From Flavobacterium aquidurense (GTDB taxonomy: Bacteria; Bacteroidota; Bacteroidia; Flavobacteriales; Flavobacteriaceae), in assembly GCA_900107365.1 (NCBI GenBank), contig FNPS01000008.1, positions 186,001-250,000 of the forward strand: 64,000 bases of DNA. The letters are read 5' to 3'. The notes beneath the pieces were generated by a model, which was not told the DNA's origin, searched no databases, and saw nothing but the letters and a program-made list of their open reading frames with translations. Position numbers and translations under genes: made by a program. Positions 8,582-16,849 of the stretch are shown here, one piece after another. Positions within the stretch are counted from its first letter, which is position 1. Every line of letters begins with the position of its first letter.

Positions 8582-8603
8582 TCAATTAGAAAATTAGATA
8601 ATT
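8582..8603. repeat. AATTAG octamer repeat, copy 1
   Basis: A 22-base sequence identical to 9449-9470, with AATTAG at 8-base spacing, ends one base before the ATG at 8605. It supplies the whole translation-start region of the DinB gene. Confidence 0.6.
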
Positions 8604-8604
8604 C

Positions 8605-9045
8605 ATGCAAAATGCTATTCTTAAATTTGATCAATTGTTGAATGAAAATTCAAATTATTTTCCAACAATTGATCCGGTTATATTAGAAGAAAGAAAACCT
8701 GGAAAATGGTCTAAAAAAGAAGTTTTAGGGCATTTAATTGATTCTGCCATTCATAATTTAGTTCGTTTTACAGAAATTAATTATGTAGCAAAACCTTATC
8801 GTCACAGACCTTACAATCAAATTGATTTAGTGAATTTAAATCAGTATCAAACAAAAGATATTAATGAGCTAAACCAATTATGGCTTTCGTTAAACAAACA
8901 AATCATACGAATTATGAAATCTGTTGATGAAGAAGCTTTAGATTATAAAATTATCTTAAGCGATGATTCAGTTATTGATTTAAGATTTCTGATGACAGAT
9001 TACGTAGAACATTTAGAACATCATATAAATCAAATTAGATCATAG
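8605..9045 (+). CDS. DinB family protein
   Basis: 146 residues of the DinB four-helix bundle superfamily. The family's three-histidine metal triad is suggested by LGHLIDSAIHN (about residues 45-55) and the C-terminal DYVEHLEHHINQI. WSKKEVLGHLID is the typical opening of the metal-site helix. Members include bacillithiol- and mycothiol-dependent transferases, but many have no known activity. It is 3 bases from the next gene (VOC protein) and probably co-transcribed with it. A second DinB protein is at 34658-35164. Confidence 0.82.
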   Translation: MQNAILKFDQLLNENSNYFPTIDPVILEERKPGKWSKKEVLGHLIDSAIHNLVRFTEINYVAKPYRHRPYNQIDLVNLNQYQTKDINELNQLWLSLNKQIIRIMKSVDEEALDYKIILSDDSVIDLRFLMTDYVEHLEHHINQIRS

Positions 9046-9048
9046 ATT

Positions 9049-9444
9049 ATGTTTTTAAGAGTTGCACGACATACTAATGATTTACAGAGAATCGAAAATT
9101 TTTATATTGATATTCTCGGTTTTGAACGATTAGGAGGTTTTCAGAATCACAATAATTACAATGGTGTTTTTATTGGGAAATCGGGTTTGGACTGGCATTT
9201 TGAATTTACACAATCTGACTCAAAAGCCAAGCATACTTTTGATGAAGAAGATGTAATTGTGCTTTATCCGAAAACAATTTTAGATTATAATAAATTGGAA
9301 GATAAGCTTGTACGTAATAACATTTCAATAATAACTGCAATTAACCCATTTTGGAATGAAAATGGAAAAATGTTTCAGGATCCTGACGGATATCGAATTG
9401 TTATATCACCGTTGAAAGCAATAATTGACGAAATAATTAGATAA
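9049..9444 (+). CDS. VOC (glyoxalase/dioxygenase superfamily) protein
   Basis: 131 residues with the beta-alpha-beta-beta-beta repeat of the vicinal oxygen chelate fold: ARHTNDLQRIENFYIDILGFE at the start and MFQDPDGYRIVI at the end. A first metal ligand (His8) and a polar C-terminal strand are visible. The substrate is unknown. The last codons (IIR-stop) are made of the AATTAG octamer repeat that continues to 9474, so the C-terminus may have been reshaped by the repeat. Confidence 0.82.
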   Translation: MFLRVARHTNDLQRIENFYIDILGFERLGGFQNHNNYNGVFIGKSGLDWHFEFTQSDSKAKHTFDEEDVIVLYPKTILDYNKLEDKLVRNNISIITAINPFWNENGKMFQDPDGYRIVISPLKAIIDEIIR

Positions 9445-9474
9445 TTAGTCAATTAGAAAATTAGATAATTTAGG
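9431..9474. repeat. AATTAG octamer array overlapping a stop codon
   Basis: Four units at an exact 8-base period (AATTAGAT, AATTAGTC, AATTAGAA, AATTAGAT) run from inside the VOC gene's last codons into the gap. Bases 9449-9470 equal 8582-8603. The core TTAG at 8-base spacing links this to the CTAAG arrays elsewhere in the window. Confidence 0.65.
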
Positions 9475-9519
9475 TTATCGCCAAAAAAATGAAGCTTAAA
9501 AGAATTACAAAATTAAATA

Positions 9520-9993
9520 ATGGCAGAGACGCATAAAAAAATCCTATTTAGATATTATAGTGATTTATTAGAAGATACGGTTGTAGAAACCATGTGGGCA
9601 GAAATTATTGATTTAGAAAAGGGATATTTTAAATTAGATAACATTCCGTTTTTTGGACCTTTAATTGCAACGGATGACATTTTCTTTGCAGAATTTGATG
9701 AAGATGAACAGCAGCTGACATATAGAAAAACTATAGAAACTTCTGGAAACTCAATTGTTCAGGTCATAATTTTAGAAAAAGGTTTTGACAAGGAAATTAT
9801 AAGGGAAAAGCTCACAGAAGTTAATTGCGAATCTGAAGGCATGAATGAAACGCTCTTTGCCGTCGAAATAACGGCAGAAATTGATTATTCGGTTGTTAAA
9901 AACATCTTGAATGAGTATGTAGAGCTTGAGGTTATTGATTTTGGAGAACCTTGTCTTTCAGAAAAACACAGAACAGACTTATTAAAAAACTAA
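9520..9993 (+). CDS. DUF4265 domain-containing protein
   Basis: 157 residues resembling DUF4265: the hallmark stretch VVETMWAEIIDLEKGYFKL followed by DNIPFFGPLIATDDIFFAE (about 17-57). There is no signal peptide or membrane segment, so it is cytoplasmic. The function of the family is unknown. It is 48 bases upstream of the binding-protein homologue, on the same strand. Confidence 0.75.
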   Translation: MAETHKKILFRYYSDLLEDTVVETMWAEIIDLEKGYFKLDNIPFFGPLIATDDIFFAEFDEDEQQLTYRKTIETSGNSIVQVIILEKGFDKEIIREKLTEVNCESEGMNETLFAVEITAEIDYSVVKNILNEYVELEVIDFGEPCLSEKHRTDLLKN

Positions 9994-10041
9994 ACAAACT
10001 TAAAATACGCATACCAAACATCTTAACTTAAACTTAAACTA

Positions 10042-10893
10042 ATGAAAACTGTAAAAATTGTAGGTGTTCCCGAACACTTCAATTTGCCATGGCAACTATG
10101 CATTGAAAATGGCGAATTTGAAGCAGAAAATATTGATTTACAATGGAAGAATATTCCTGAAGGTACAGGAAAAATGTGTCAGATGTTGCGTGATGGTGAA
10201 GCTGATATTGCCGTTATTTTGACCGAAGGTATTGTGAAGGATATTGTAGCAGGGAATCCAAGTAAAATTGTTCAAATTTATGTGCAATCTCCTTTAATTT
10301 GGGGAATTCACGTTGCTGCGAAATCGGATTTTCAGACTGTTAAAGATCTTGAAAATAAAAAAGTAGCAATTTCCAGATTAGGCTCAGGTTCACAATTGAT
10401 GGCATATGTAAATGCACATGAACAAGGCTGGGAAACAGATGATTTGCAATTTGAAATTATAAATACAATTGATGGTGCTGTTGAAGCTTTGACAAACGAA
10501 ACAGCCGATTATTTTATGTGGGAACGTTTTATGACAAAACCGCTTGTTGATAAAGGTATTTTTAGACGTGTCGGCGACTGCCCTACTCCATGGCCTTCCT
10601 TTGTAATTACAGTTCGTGATGAATTTTTGAAAAAAAATCCAAAGGTTGTAGAGAAAATCCTTGAAATCATCAACAAAACAACGCATGATTTTGCACAGAT
10701 TCCGGATATTGATAAAACTCTTGCGGATCTTTTCAATCAAAAAACCGAAGATATCCAGGAATGGCTGAAGTTAACACAATGGTCTCAAAAACATTTAAGT
10801 GAAAAAGCATTCGATAAAATTCAAAATCAATTATTTGATCTGGGAATTATTGATAAAAAAAGTACTTTTGTTGAAACGGTAAAAGCGCTGTAG
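10042..10893 (+). CDS. periplasmic-binding-protein fold protein without signal peptide
   Basis: 283 residues with the type II solute-binding fold of nitrate/taurine/thiamine-precursor binding proteins (NMT1/SsuA-like): GVPEHFNLPWQLCIENGEF, GEADIAVILTEG, a hinge near KDLENKKVAISRLGSGSQLM, then the second lobe with AVEALTNETADYFMWE. No signal peptide or lipobox is seen and no permease or ATPase gene is nearby, so it is probably cytoplasmic. This leaves either an enzyme role, as in HMP-P synthases of the NMT1 family, or a sensor role. The His and Cys arrangement of yeast-type Thi5 is not evident. It is 18 bases before the transglutaminase-like gene. Confidence 0.75.
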   Translation: MKTVKIVGVPEHFNLPWQLCIENGEFEAENIDLQWKNIPEGTGKMCQMLRDGEADIAVILTEGIVKDIVAGNPSKIVQIYVQSPLIWGIHVAAKSDFQTVKDLENKKVAISRLGSGSQLMAYVNAHEQGWETDDLQFEIINTIDGAVEALTNETADYFMWERFMTKPLVDKGIFRRVGDCPTPWPSFVITVRDEFLKKNPKVVEKILEIINKTTHDFAQIPDIDKTLADLFNQKTEDIQEWLKLTQWSQKHLSEKAFDKIQNQLFDLGIIDKKSTFVETVKAL

Positions 10894-10911
10894 AAACTGC
10901 TTTTAATTCTT

Positions 10912-11844
10912 ATGATGAAATTCCCTAAAATCGACTTTCCGCAATTAAAATCCAAATTACAGGTGAAATCACCTTGGGATAGGATTATTATTATGCTGTT
11001 GAGTCTTTTAATTACCATTCCGGTTTTCATTATTCTGCATCAAAATTTAATCGATCTGAAATGGGCATTCAATTTAGATCGTGTTTTTATTTTTATAATC
11101 GTTTTTGCCGCAATTTTCTTTTTTTTAATGTTGCTGCGAACGATTATTATTTTGTGTATTGCTTTGTATCTCCTGGTTTTATTCTACGGAACGGTAATTG
11201 GGAATTATGGTTTCAATGAAATTTCGGAAGATTACAATTCGATGATTTATACCATGTCTGATAATCCATATCCGCAAGATATTATTGCAGCAAAACTGCT
11301 TCCTTTTCCAAATAAATCCAAAATTATCAACGCTATAGAATATCAAAATCCGAAAGTTCGCAATTTTGCTATTATGGCCACAACCAAGCATTTTAAAAAC
11401 GTAAAAGGATATTCAGATTACAGAACTATTATTCAGTGTTTTGCTGTTTTTAAAGAGATTAATGGTCGCTGGAATTATGTCAACGATCCTAAGGAAGGAG
11501 ATTATATTGCCACTGCCAGCGAATCACTGGCTTATTTTTCGGGGGATTGTGATGATCACTCTATTTTAATGGCTGCTGCTGTACGTTCTATTGGGGGAAC
11601 CCCAAGACTTATACATACAAAAGGACACATTTATCCTGAAATTCTAATTGGCTCTTTAATTGATTTGGAAAAGGTCAATTATCTAATTAAAAATGTGCTT
11701 TTCGTAAAAGAAAGTTATGGCAAAAAAATCCATTATCATATAGATGATCGTGGTCAGGTATGGATGAATCTTGACTATACTGCAACTTATCCCGGTGGAC
11801 CATTTTTGTATGAAGAGATTTTAGGAGCCCTTACGTTAAACTAG
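10912..11844 (+). CDS. membrane protein with transglutaminase-like domain
   Basis: 310 residues. Two or three membrane segments (about 25-45, 58-75 and 80-100) are followed by a transglutaminase/peptidase-like domain with a plausible catalytic triad: Cys in FSGDCDDHSIL (about 217), His in TKGHIYPEI (about 241) and Asp in HIDDRGQVW (about 281). Members of the superfamily cleave peptides or form isopeptide bonds; the substrate here is unknown. The start can be either of two adjacent ATGs (10912 or 10915). It probably forms an operon with the upstream binding-protein homologue. Confidence 0.75.
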   Translation: MMKFPKIDFPQLKSKLQVKSPWDRIIIMLLSLLITIPVFIILHQNLIDLKWAFNLDRVFIFIIVFAAIFFFLMLLRTIIILCIALYLLVLFYGTVIGNYGFNEISEDYNSMIYTMSDNPYPQDIIAAKLLPFPNKSKIINAIEYQNPKVRNFAIMATTKHFKNVKGYSDYRTIIQCFAVFKEINGRWNYVNDPKEGDYIATASESLAYFSGDCDDHSILMAAAVRSIGGTPRLIHTKGHIYPEILIGSLIDLEKVNYLIKNVLFVKESYGKKIHYHIDDRGQVWMNLDYTATYPGGPFLYEEILGALTLN

Positions 11845-11983
11845 GTTTTTAGAAGATAAAAGTAGTCTGAAATAATTATTTAAAAATCACTAAGAGACTA
11901 ATTATTAGATATTTTCCTAAAAAAAAATAAATCGAATATATTTTTTTTGTAACTTTTCATGTTTAATTTTTAATCTCAAAACC

Positions 11984-12355
11984 ATGAAAAAATCTAAATT
12001 ATTTATCCTCGGAATTACATTGTTGACATTATTAATGATTTCATGCCACAGTAAAAGAAATAAATTGGTGAATTCCTGGAAAATAACAGCTGTTGAAAGT
12101 AATCACGTCGCACTTTCGGATTCAGCAAAACATGTTATTTTAACATCCGGAAATCTAACTTTTACAGAAGATGGACATGTAACAGGATTCTTACTGCAGC
12201 CCATTACAAATGGTACTTATGCATTGACAAAAGGAGGTAAAAGTTTAGTTATTAAAGACGAAACTGGTACACCGTTTCCAAGCGAAAGCACTATAACTGA
12301 TGATGAGCTGATATTAAAATTAAAAGAAGTAAAAATTACACTAAAGAAAATTTAA
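11984..12355 (+). CDS. small lipoprotein, lipocalin-like
   Basis: 123 residues. A lipoprotein signal ends in the lipobox MISC (Cys about 21). The rest is beta-rich with the NSWKITAVE opening seen in lipocalin-like domain proteins of Bacteroidota (DUF4923/lipocalin_4 type). The function is unknown. A near-consensus -7 box (TAACTTTT) is about 35 bases upstream, and a strong hairpin terminator follows at 12412. Confidence 0.75.
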   Translation: MKKSKLFILGITLLTLLMISCHSKRNKLVNSWKITAVESNHVALSDSAKHVILTSGNLTFTEDGHVTGFLLQPITNGTYALTKGGKSLVIKDETGTPFPSESTITDDELILKLKEVKITLKKI

Positions 12356-12411
12356 GTACAAAATCCATTTTACAGCAATTTAAAATAAAAGAATAACATA
12401 CCACAACATAC

Positions 12412-12449
12412 AATAAGCTCCTGAATAACTTAGTTATTAGGAGCTTATT
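12412..12449 (+). terminator. intrinsic terminator
   Basis: AATAAGCTCCT (12412-12422) pairs perfectly with 12439-12449, with an inner AATAAC...GTTATT pairing that extends the stem, followed by a short T run. Confidence 0.8.
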
Positions 12450-12509
12450 TCTGTTTATAAACGAGACATTTTATCGTAAATTTGAGTTCTGTCAGTTTAA
12501 ATAAAAAAG

Positions 12510-12941
12510 ATGCTTCAAATCGTTGAAAAAAATAAAAATCACATAACCGATTTACAAAGAATATTTCTGGAAGTCCGCCAAAAAACATTTTACTGGCTGG
12601 ATACTCATAATTATAAGCTTACCGATTTTGATTCTGAAACGGAAGCTGAGTTTGTTCTCGTAGCGATTTATAATGATAAAGTTGCCGGATTTATTTCGTT
12701 ATGGCTTCGGGGCAATTTTATACATCACTTTTACATTGATGATGAATATCAGCAGCATAAAATTGGATCCAAATTACTTGAAGAGGCTATTCAAATAATG
12801 AAAGCTCCTATTACATTAAAATGTTTAGAAAGGAATACCAGAGCTGTTGAATTTTATAAAAACAAAGGTTTTGTGATCACAGAAAAAGGAGTTTCAGATC
12901 ATGGCGACTATCTTTTATTTACGCTTCATAATAAAGAATAA
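12510..12941 (+). CDS. GNAT family N-acetyltransferase
   Basis: 143 residues of the GNAT fold. The acetyl-CoA pyrophosphate loop is QQHKIGSKLLEEA (about 88-100, an R/Q-x-x-G-x-G/A variant) and the last motif is AVEFYKNKGFVITEKG. The acceptor is unknown. A -7 box TAAATTTG is at 12477-12484. It ends at the 18-base terminator stem shared with the convergent glycosyltransferase. Confidence 0.88.
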   Translation: MLQIVEKNKNHITDLQRIFLEVRQKTFYWLDTHNYKLTDFDSETEAEFVLVAIYNDKVAGFISLWLRGNFIHHFYIDDEYQQHKIGSKLLEEAIQIMKAPITLKCLERNTRAVEFYKNKGFVITEKGVSDHGDYLLFTLHNKE

Positions 12942-12990
12942 AACTTAAAAAGCCCTAAAAACTAAATTGTTCTTAGGGCTTTTTAAGTTT
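12941..12990. terminator. bidirectional intrinsic terminator with 18-base stem
   Basis: Bases 12941-12958 pair perfectly with 12973-12990 (core AAAAAGCCCTAA / TTAGGGCTTTTT) around a 14-base loop. It lies between the convergent GNAT gene (+) and glycosyltransferase gene (-). Confidence 0.88.
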
Positions 12991-13000
12991 GTATCAGAGT

Positions 13001-14461
13001 TTATTTTGCTTCAGACAGCCCTCTCGTTAGCCAGCCTCTTTTGTTGGCTGTGGCAATAGCATAAGGTGTAATCCAGAATAAACTGAAAGTATAAAAAATA
13101 CTGTATGAATATGCCCAGAAAGCCTCAGACAAGCTGTATCTTTTGGCATAGAACAATACAGAGAAGCTAGAAACTATTAAAATGCTTAAGAGTGTAGAAC
13201 TAAAGAATAAAATTGGATGTATCGCTATAAAAAACAGCATAAACAGCAAGAATGGATATGCCATAACAATCTTTAGTGATTGATTTAAGAATAAAAGACG
13301 TGCTCCAAATTTAGATTCCTTTCTAAAATCCGTGAAAACGTATTTTGCCATCATTAAATTCTCACGTACATTACTTCTACCCCATCTGATAAACATTTTG
13401 TATAAACCAACATATTCTTCGGGAACATTTGTAAGTACGACTGCATTTCTTTGAAACAGAACGTGTAATCCTTGTTTCAAAATCATATTCGTCATTGCGC
13501 GATCTTCACCAATGTCAGACGGTTGTCCCATAAAAGTTTGCTCAATCCATTCTGGCAAACAATTAAATACCGCATCGCGTCGGTAAGCTGCTGCCGCGCC
13601 CGGTGTACATAGTACTGAACCCAACATGCTCTCGGCAGAACGCATGAATTCAAAACTCATTACGAAACTTACATTTAGCATTTTAGGCAATAACGCTTTT
13701 TTATTGTTTAAAACGTGAACATTTCCTGCAACCGCACCACATTTCTCATCGATAGCAAACGGGCTTACAAGATTTCGTAAAGTATCTTTTTTTACAATGG
13801 AATCACTATCAACTGTTACGAAAATTTCTCCCGTACCCAATTCAAATCCACGGTATAAAGCATGACGTTTTCCTTTATTTTCCGGCTGTTGGTAAATCTC
13901 CAAACGATCTCCTAATTTTAGTTTGGCTTGTTGCATCCAGTACCAGGTATCATCTTTACTTCCATCATCGATTGCTAGTAACTGTAGTTTTTGTTCCGGA
14001 AAATCACTGTTTGCAAGACTTAATAAAGTGTCCCATACTAATTTCCCTTCGTTATACGCCGGTACAATTACGGTACAAGTTGGTAATAATTCATCTGAAA
14101 CAGATTCAATTGGTTTATATCTAAAATACAAGTATAAATTATATAGAAATGAACCTGTCTGAAAGAAGAATAAAGCTGCTGTTACAATTAAAAAAGGCAG
14201 TCCCCAGGCAGAATTTATTCTGTCTATATGAAACTGATCAAAATCTGATTGTAATTTATAAACTAAGAAAGACCCCGCAAGCATTAGTACAAATGTGCCG
14301 AGAAGCACAATAAAACTTAATGGGTTTACGTTTTTCTTAAAATCTTTATGAAAATATTGATTCTTAATATTAAAAATGGAACTGTTTAATGGAAGTTCAT
14401 TTTTATTGCTAATATTGTTTGAAGTGTAAAATTGTTCCTGAATAATTGTTTCGCTTTTCAT
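13001..14461 (-). CDS. family 2 membrane glycosyltransferase (polysaccharide synthase type)
   Basis: 486 residues. Membrane segments near 42-62 and 75-100 precede a GT2 domain with DDGSKDDT (about 167), DSDS (about 217, nucleotide-sugar/metal binding), GEDRA (about 320, catalytic base) and RWGRS (about 359, equivalent to Q/RxxRW). Four more membrane segments follow. This layout matches processive synthases such as hyaluronan and poly-GlcNAc synthases. The sugar is not known and no partner export genes are nearby. I start at the ATG at 14461; the upstream in-frame start at 14470 is a TTG. Confidence 0.87.
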   Translation of the reverse strand: MKSETIIQEQFYTSNNISNKNELPLNSSIFNIKNQYFHKDFKKNVNPLSFIVLLGTFVLMLAGSFLVYKLQSDFDQFHIDRINSAWGLPFLIVTAALFFFQTGSFLYNLYLYFRYKPIESVSDELLPTCTVIVPAYNEGKLVWDTLLSLANSDFPEQKLQLLAIDDGSKDDTWYWMQQAKLKLGDRLEIYQQPENKGKRHALYRGFELGTGEIFVTVDSDSIVKKDTLRNLVSPFAIDEKCGAVAGNVHVLNNKKALLPKMLNVSFVMSFEFMRSAESMLGSVLCTPGAAAAYRRDAVFNCLPEWIEQTFMGQPSDIGEDRAMTNMILKQGLHVLFQRNAVVLTNVPEEYVGLYKMFIRWGRSNVRENLMMAKYVFTDFRKESKFGARLLFLNQSLKIVMAYPFLLFMLFFIAIHPILFFSSTLLSILIVSSFSVLFYAKRYSLSEAFWAYSYSIFYTFSLFWITPYAIATANKRGWLTRGLSEAK

Positions 14462-14692
14462 AATGGGCAATTGCTGTTTCTTAATGGCTTTTATTAAATT
14501 GGCATTCCTTTTGAATATTATCTAATCGTCAAAATGATAATAATATACTATTCGCAGAAATTGACTATATCCCATTTTACAAGCCTTATGCCATTATCAT
14601 TTAAAATTGACAATGAGTATATTAGAGATTTTAAACTAAAATAACTATGTGTAAAGATTATACACTTGTGAAAAGTTTATACTAAAATGCTC

Positions 14693-14730
14693 AAAAAAAA
14701 AGCCTCCAAATCTCTTGATTTTGGAGGCTT
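14693..14730 (-). terminator. intrinsic terminator
   Basis: The stem AAGCCTCCAAA / TTTTGGAGGCTT, with a run of nine A on its low-coordinate side, gives a T run on the minus strand. It ends the PepSY-like gene 14748-15191. The remaining space up to the glycosyltransferase start (14471-14690) shows no gene. Confidence 0.8.
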
Positions 14731-14747
14731 CTCATTTTAAAAAAGAA

Positions 14748-15191
14748 TTACTTGACGTTATTATTTTTATCTTTTAGAATTTTACCTTCTTTGGTAAATT
14801 CAAGGTCGATGTCATTTGTTAAATCAACATCCAGATCTTTGTGTCCAAAATCAATATGCGTTATTTTTTCATTTGGATAATTTTTAAAAACATAATCTTT
14901 GATAGAAGCAGGAATAAATTCGGTCGGAATTGGTTTATCATCGCCATCAACTTCACGATAAGATCCATCTTTCCAGAATTCAACTTCAGTTCCGTCTTTT
15001 AGTTTCACCTCATATCCTTTTTCACCGTGTTCGGCATCTTTTTTAGCAATTTCTACGGACGTATAACTGAAATATTTTTGAAGAAATTCCTGTGCTGGTT
15101 TAGGCAATTCCGTTGTTTCAATTTTTTTCTGCGCTTTCGCCGATATTACAAAACCTAGTAATAAAACGGCCATTATGATTTTCGTTTTCAT
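14748..15191 (-). CDS. secreted PepSY-like protein
   Basis: 147 residues with a cleavable signal peptide ending AKAQ (about 21). The mature part has the double PepSY-like pattern of PF11396: KDGTEVEFWKDGSYREVDGDDKPIPTEFIP followed by IKDYVFKNYPNEKITHIDF and DVDLTNDIDLEFTKEGKIL. It is likely periplasmic. Family members are compared with beta-lactamase-inhibitor-like folds, with no proven activity. It is monocistronic. Confidence 0.82.
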   Translation of the reverse strand: MKTKIIMAVLLLGFVISAKAQKKIETTELPKPAQEFLQKYFSYTSVEIAKKDAEHGEKGYEVKLKDGTEVEFWKDGSYREVDGDDKPIPTEFIPASIKDYVFKNYPNEKITHIDFGHKDLDVDLTNDIDLEFTKEGKILKDKNNNVK

Positions 15192-15333
15192 GATTTCTAT
15201 ATTTTATTTATCGTATATAGCTAATTTACAACAACTAAAAATGTATACAAATCAATTTAAGAAAGCTTTAATTTTTAATGAAGCGCTTTTTTATCTATTT
15301 TTATTCCTTTAAATAACAACTTCAAAAGATAGA

Positions 15334-15798
15334 ATGACTATAGAAAAAGCAATAAGCGCCGATCATCAAATTTTGACAGATATCACCAAAAAATCAAAAG
15401 CTTACTGGGGATATTCTGATGAACAAATTGAAAACTGGTCCCAATTTTTAACCGTAACTTCAGTTTATATTGAGGCAAATGCCGTTTATAAATTAACTCT
15501 GGAAAACAAAATCGTGGGTTATTACTCTTTTCTTTTTGAGGATGAAGAAACGGTGAAACTGGATAATTTATTTGTCTTACCGGAATATATTGGCAAAGGG
15601 TTTGGAAAAATCTTAATGAGACACTTTTTATCAGAAGTTGATAAAACAAGCATTACTAAAATAGTCCTTAATTCAGAACCTAATGCAGAGCAGTTTTATG
15701 CAAAATTGGGTTTTGTAAAAACAGGACAAATTGAAACTTCTATAAAAGACAGATATATGCCAATAATGCAATTAGAATTAAAACCTATAGAATTATAA
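15334..15798 (+). CDS. GNAT family N-acetyltransferase
   Basis: 154 residues. The GNAT core is LDNLFVLPEYIGKGFGKILMRH (about 77-98), including the Q/R-x-x-G-x-G/A loop in the form YIGKGFG, and NAEQFYAKLGFVKTG at the C-terminal motif. The acceptor is unknown. It is 13 bases before a secreted hypothetical protein and may be co-transcribed with it. Confidence 0.88.
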   Translation: MTIEKAISADHQILTDITKKSKAYWGYSDEQIENWSQFLTVTSVYIEANAVYKLTLENKIVGYYSFLFEDEETVKLDNLFVLPEYIGKGFGKILMRHFLSEVDKTSITKIVLNSEPNAEQFYAKLGFVKTGQIETSIKDRYMPIMQLELKPIEL

Positions 15799-15811
15799 AT
15801 AAACAAATTAT

Positions 15812-16306
15812 ATGAAACTTATAGCAACTTTTTTTATTCTGTTTTTAAGCCTGAATATTTCTGGGCAAGAACTACCAAGTCCATACAATGCTGGCTATGA
15901 ATTTCCTATTGGCGCAAAATTTACCATTAAATTAAATACTACTGATCCAAAAAACATCACATACTCTATTATTAAATTTGAACCTTTTACAGAGATAATC
16001 AATACTTTTGGAAAGGATGATTTATTTGAAAAAACGGGTGAAGAAGGGACAATTGACTTCTATTTTTACATAGGAACTCATGGAGAAAGTGAAAAGGAAA
16101 AGAATAACAACATGCAAGTGCTGCTGACTTTTAAAAACAGGACAAAATTTTCTTTGAAATACATTTCAGAAATTCAGCGTAATGAAGATGGTGGTTTTAA
16201 AGAAACATCAAATATGGGGGCTTATCCTGGTGCTGTAGGAAACGAAATGTGGCCTTACATGATTAATATGATACGTTTACGAGATTTTGAAATCTCTAAT
16301 AAATAA
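15812..16306 (+). CDS. secreted hypothetical protein
   Basis: 164 residues with a signal peptide (about 1-18, ending ISGQ). I do not recognise a domain. It is beta-rich, with one tryptophan near the C-terminus. It lies between a GNAT gene (13 bases upstream) and an AHSA1-like gene (18 bases downstream) on the same strand, so these may form one transcript. Confidence 0.65.
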   Translation: MKLIATFFILFLSLNISGQELPSPYNAGYEFPIGAKFTIKLNTTDPKNITYSIIKFEPFTEIINTFGKDDLFEKTGEEGTIDFYFYIGTHGESEKEKNNNMQVLLTFKNRTKFSLKYISEIQRNEDGGFKETSNMGAYPGAVGNEMWPYMINMIRLRDFEISNK

Positions 16307-16324
16307 TTTAAAAGATTTGCAAAA

Positions 16325-16786
16325 ATGGCAACAGTGACTTTTCCGGCAACTCCAGACTGCGAAATTGTAAGTACCCGAATTTTAAATTTTTCTCAGGAAC
16401 TTGTTTTTAAAGCCTGGACAGATCCAAATCATTTAAAAAACTGGTGGGGACCAAAAGGATTTACCAATACATTTGAAGAGTTTGACCTTAGACCTGGCGG
16501 TAGATGGAAATTCGTAATGCACGCACCGGAGCAAGGAAACTTTCAAAATGAATGCGAGTTTGTGAAAGTTGAAAAACCAACTGAAATCGCCTGGATTCGA
16601 ATTTCTAAACCTTTATTCAATATAGTCGCTACATTTGAAAAAATAGCTGATTCTGAAACTAAAATTGTTTTCAGAATGGTTTTTGAAACTGCAGAAGAAT
16701 GTGCTAAACTAAGGCCATATGTTGTAGATAAAAATGAAGAGAATTTTGATCGTCTTGAAGCTGAATTGGATAAAATGATAGTATAA
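16325..16786 (+). CDS. SRPBCC (AHSA1-like) protein
   Basis: 153 residues with the START-like ligand-binding fold of the AHSA1 group: FSQELVFKAWTDPNHLKNWWGPKGFT (about 21-46), then RPGGRWKFVMH and a final amphipathic helix. Such proteins bind hydrophobic ligands or act in stress responses; the ligand is unknown. It is last in a four-gene run, followed by the second Crp/Fnr regulator. Confidence 0.85.
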   Translation: MATVTFPATPDCEIVSTRILNFSQELVFKAWTDPNHLKNWWGPKGFTNTFEEFDLRPGGRWKFVMHAPEQGNFQNECEFVKVEKPTEIAWIRISKPLFNIVATFEKIADSETKIVFRMVFETAEECAKLRPYVVDKNEENFDRLEAELDKMIV

Positions 16787-16800
16787 AATTACATTTCACT

Positions 16801-16836
16801 ATTTGCCAAATGCCAAATAATCAAAAAATAAATTTG
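16801..16836 (+). promoter_or_regulatory. promoter region with ATTTG-N-CAAAT palindrome
   Basis: ATTTGCCAAAT at 16801-16811 shares the ATTTG-N-CAAAT core with the larger palindrome at 17431-17445 downstream of this gene. A -7 box TAAATTTG lies at 16829-16836. This is consistent with autoregulation by the Crp/Fnr protein encoded next. Confidence 0.5.
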
Positions 16837-16849
16837 ACTAAATTGCAGT

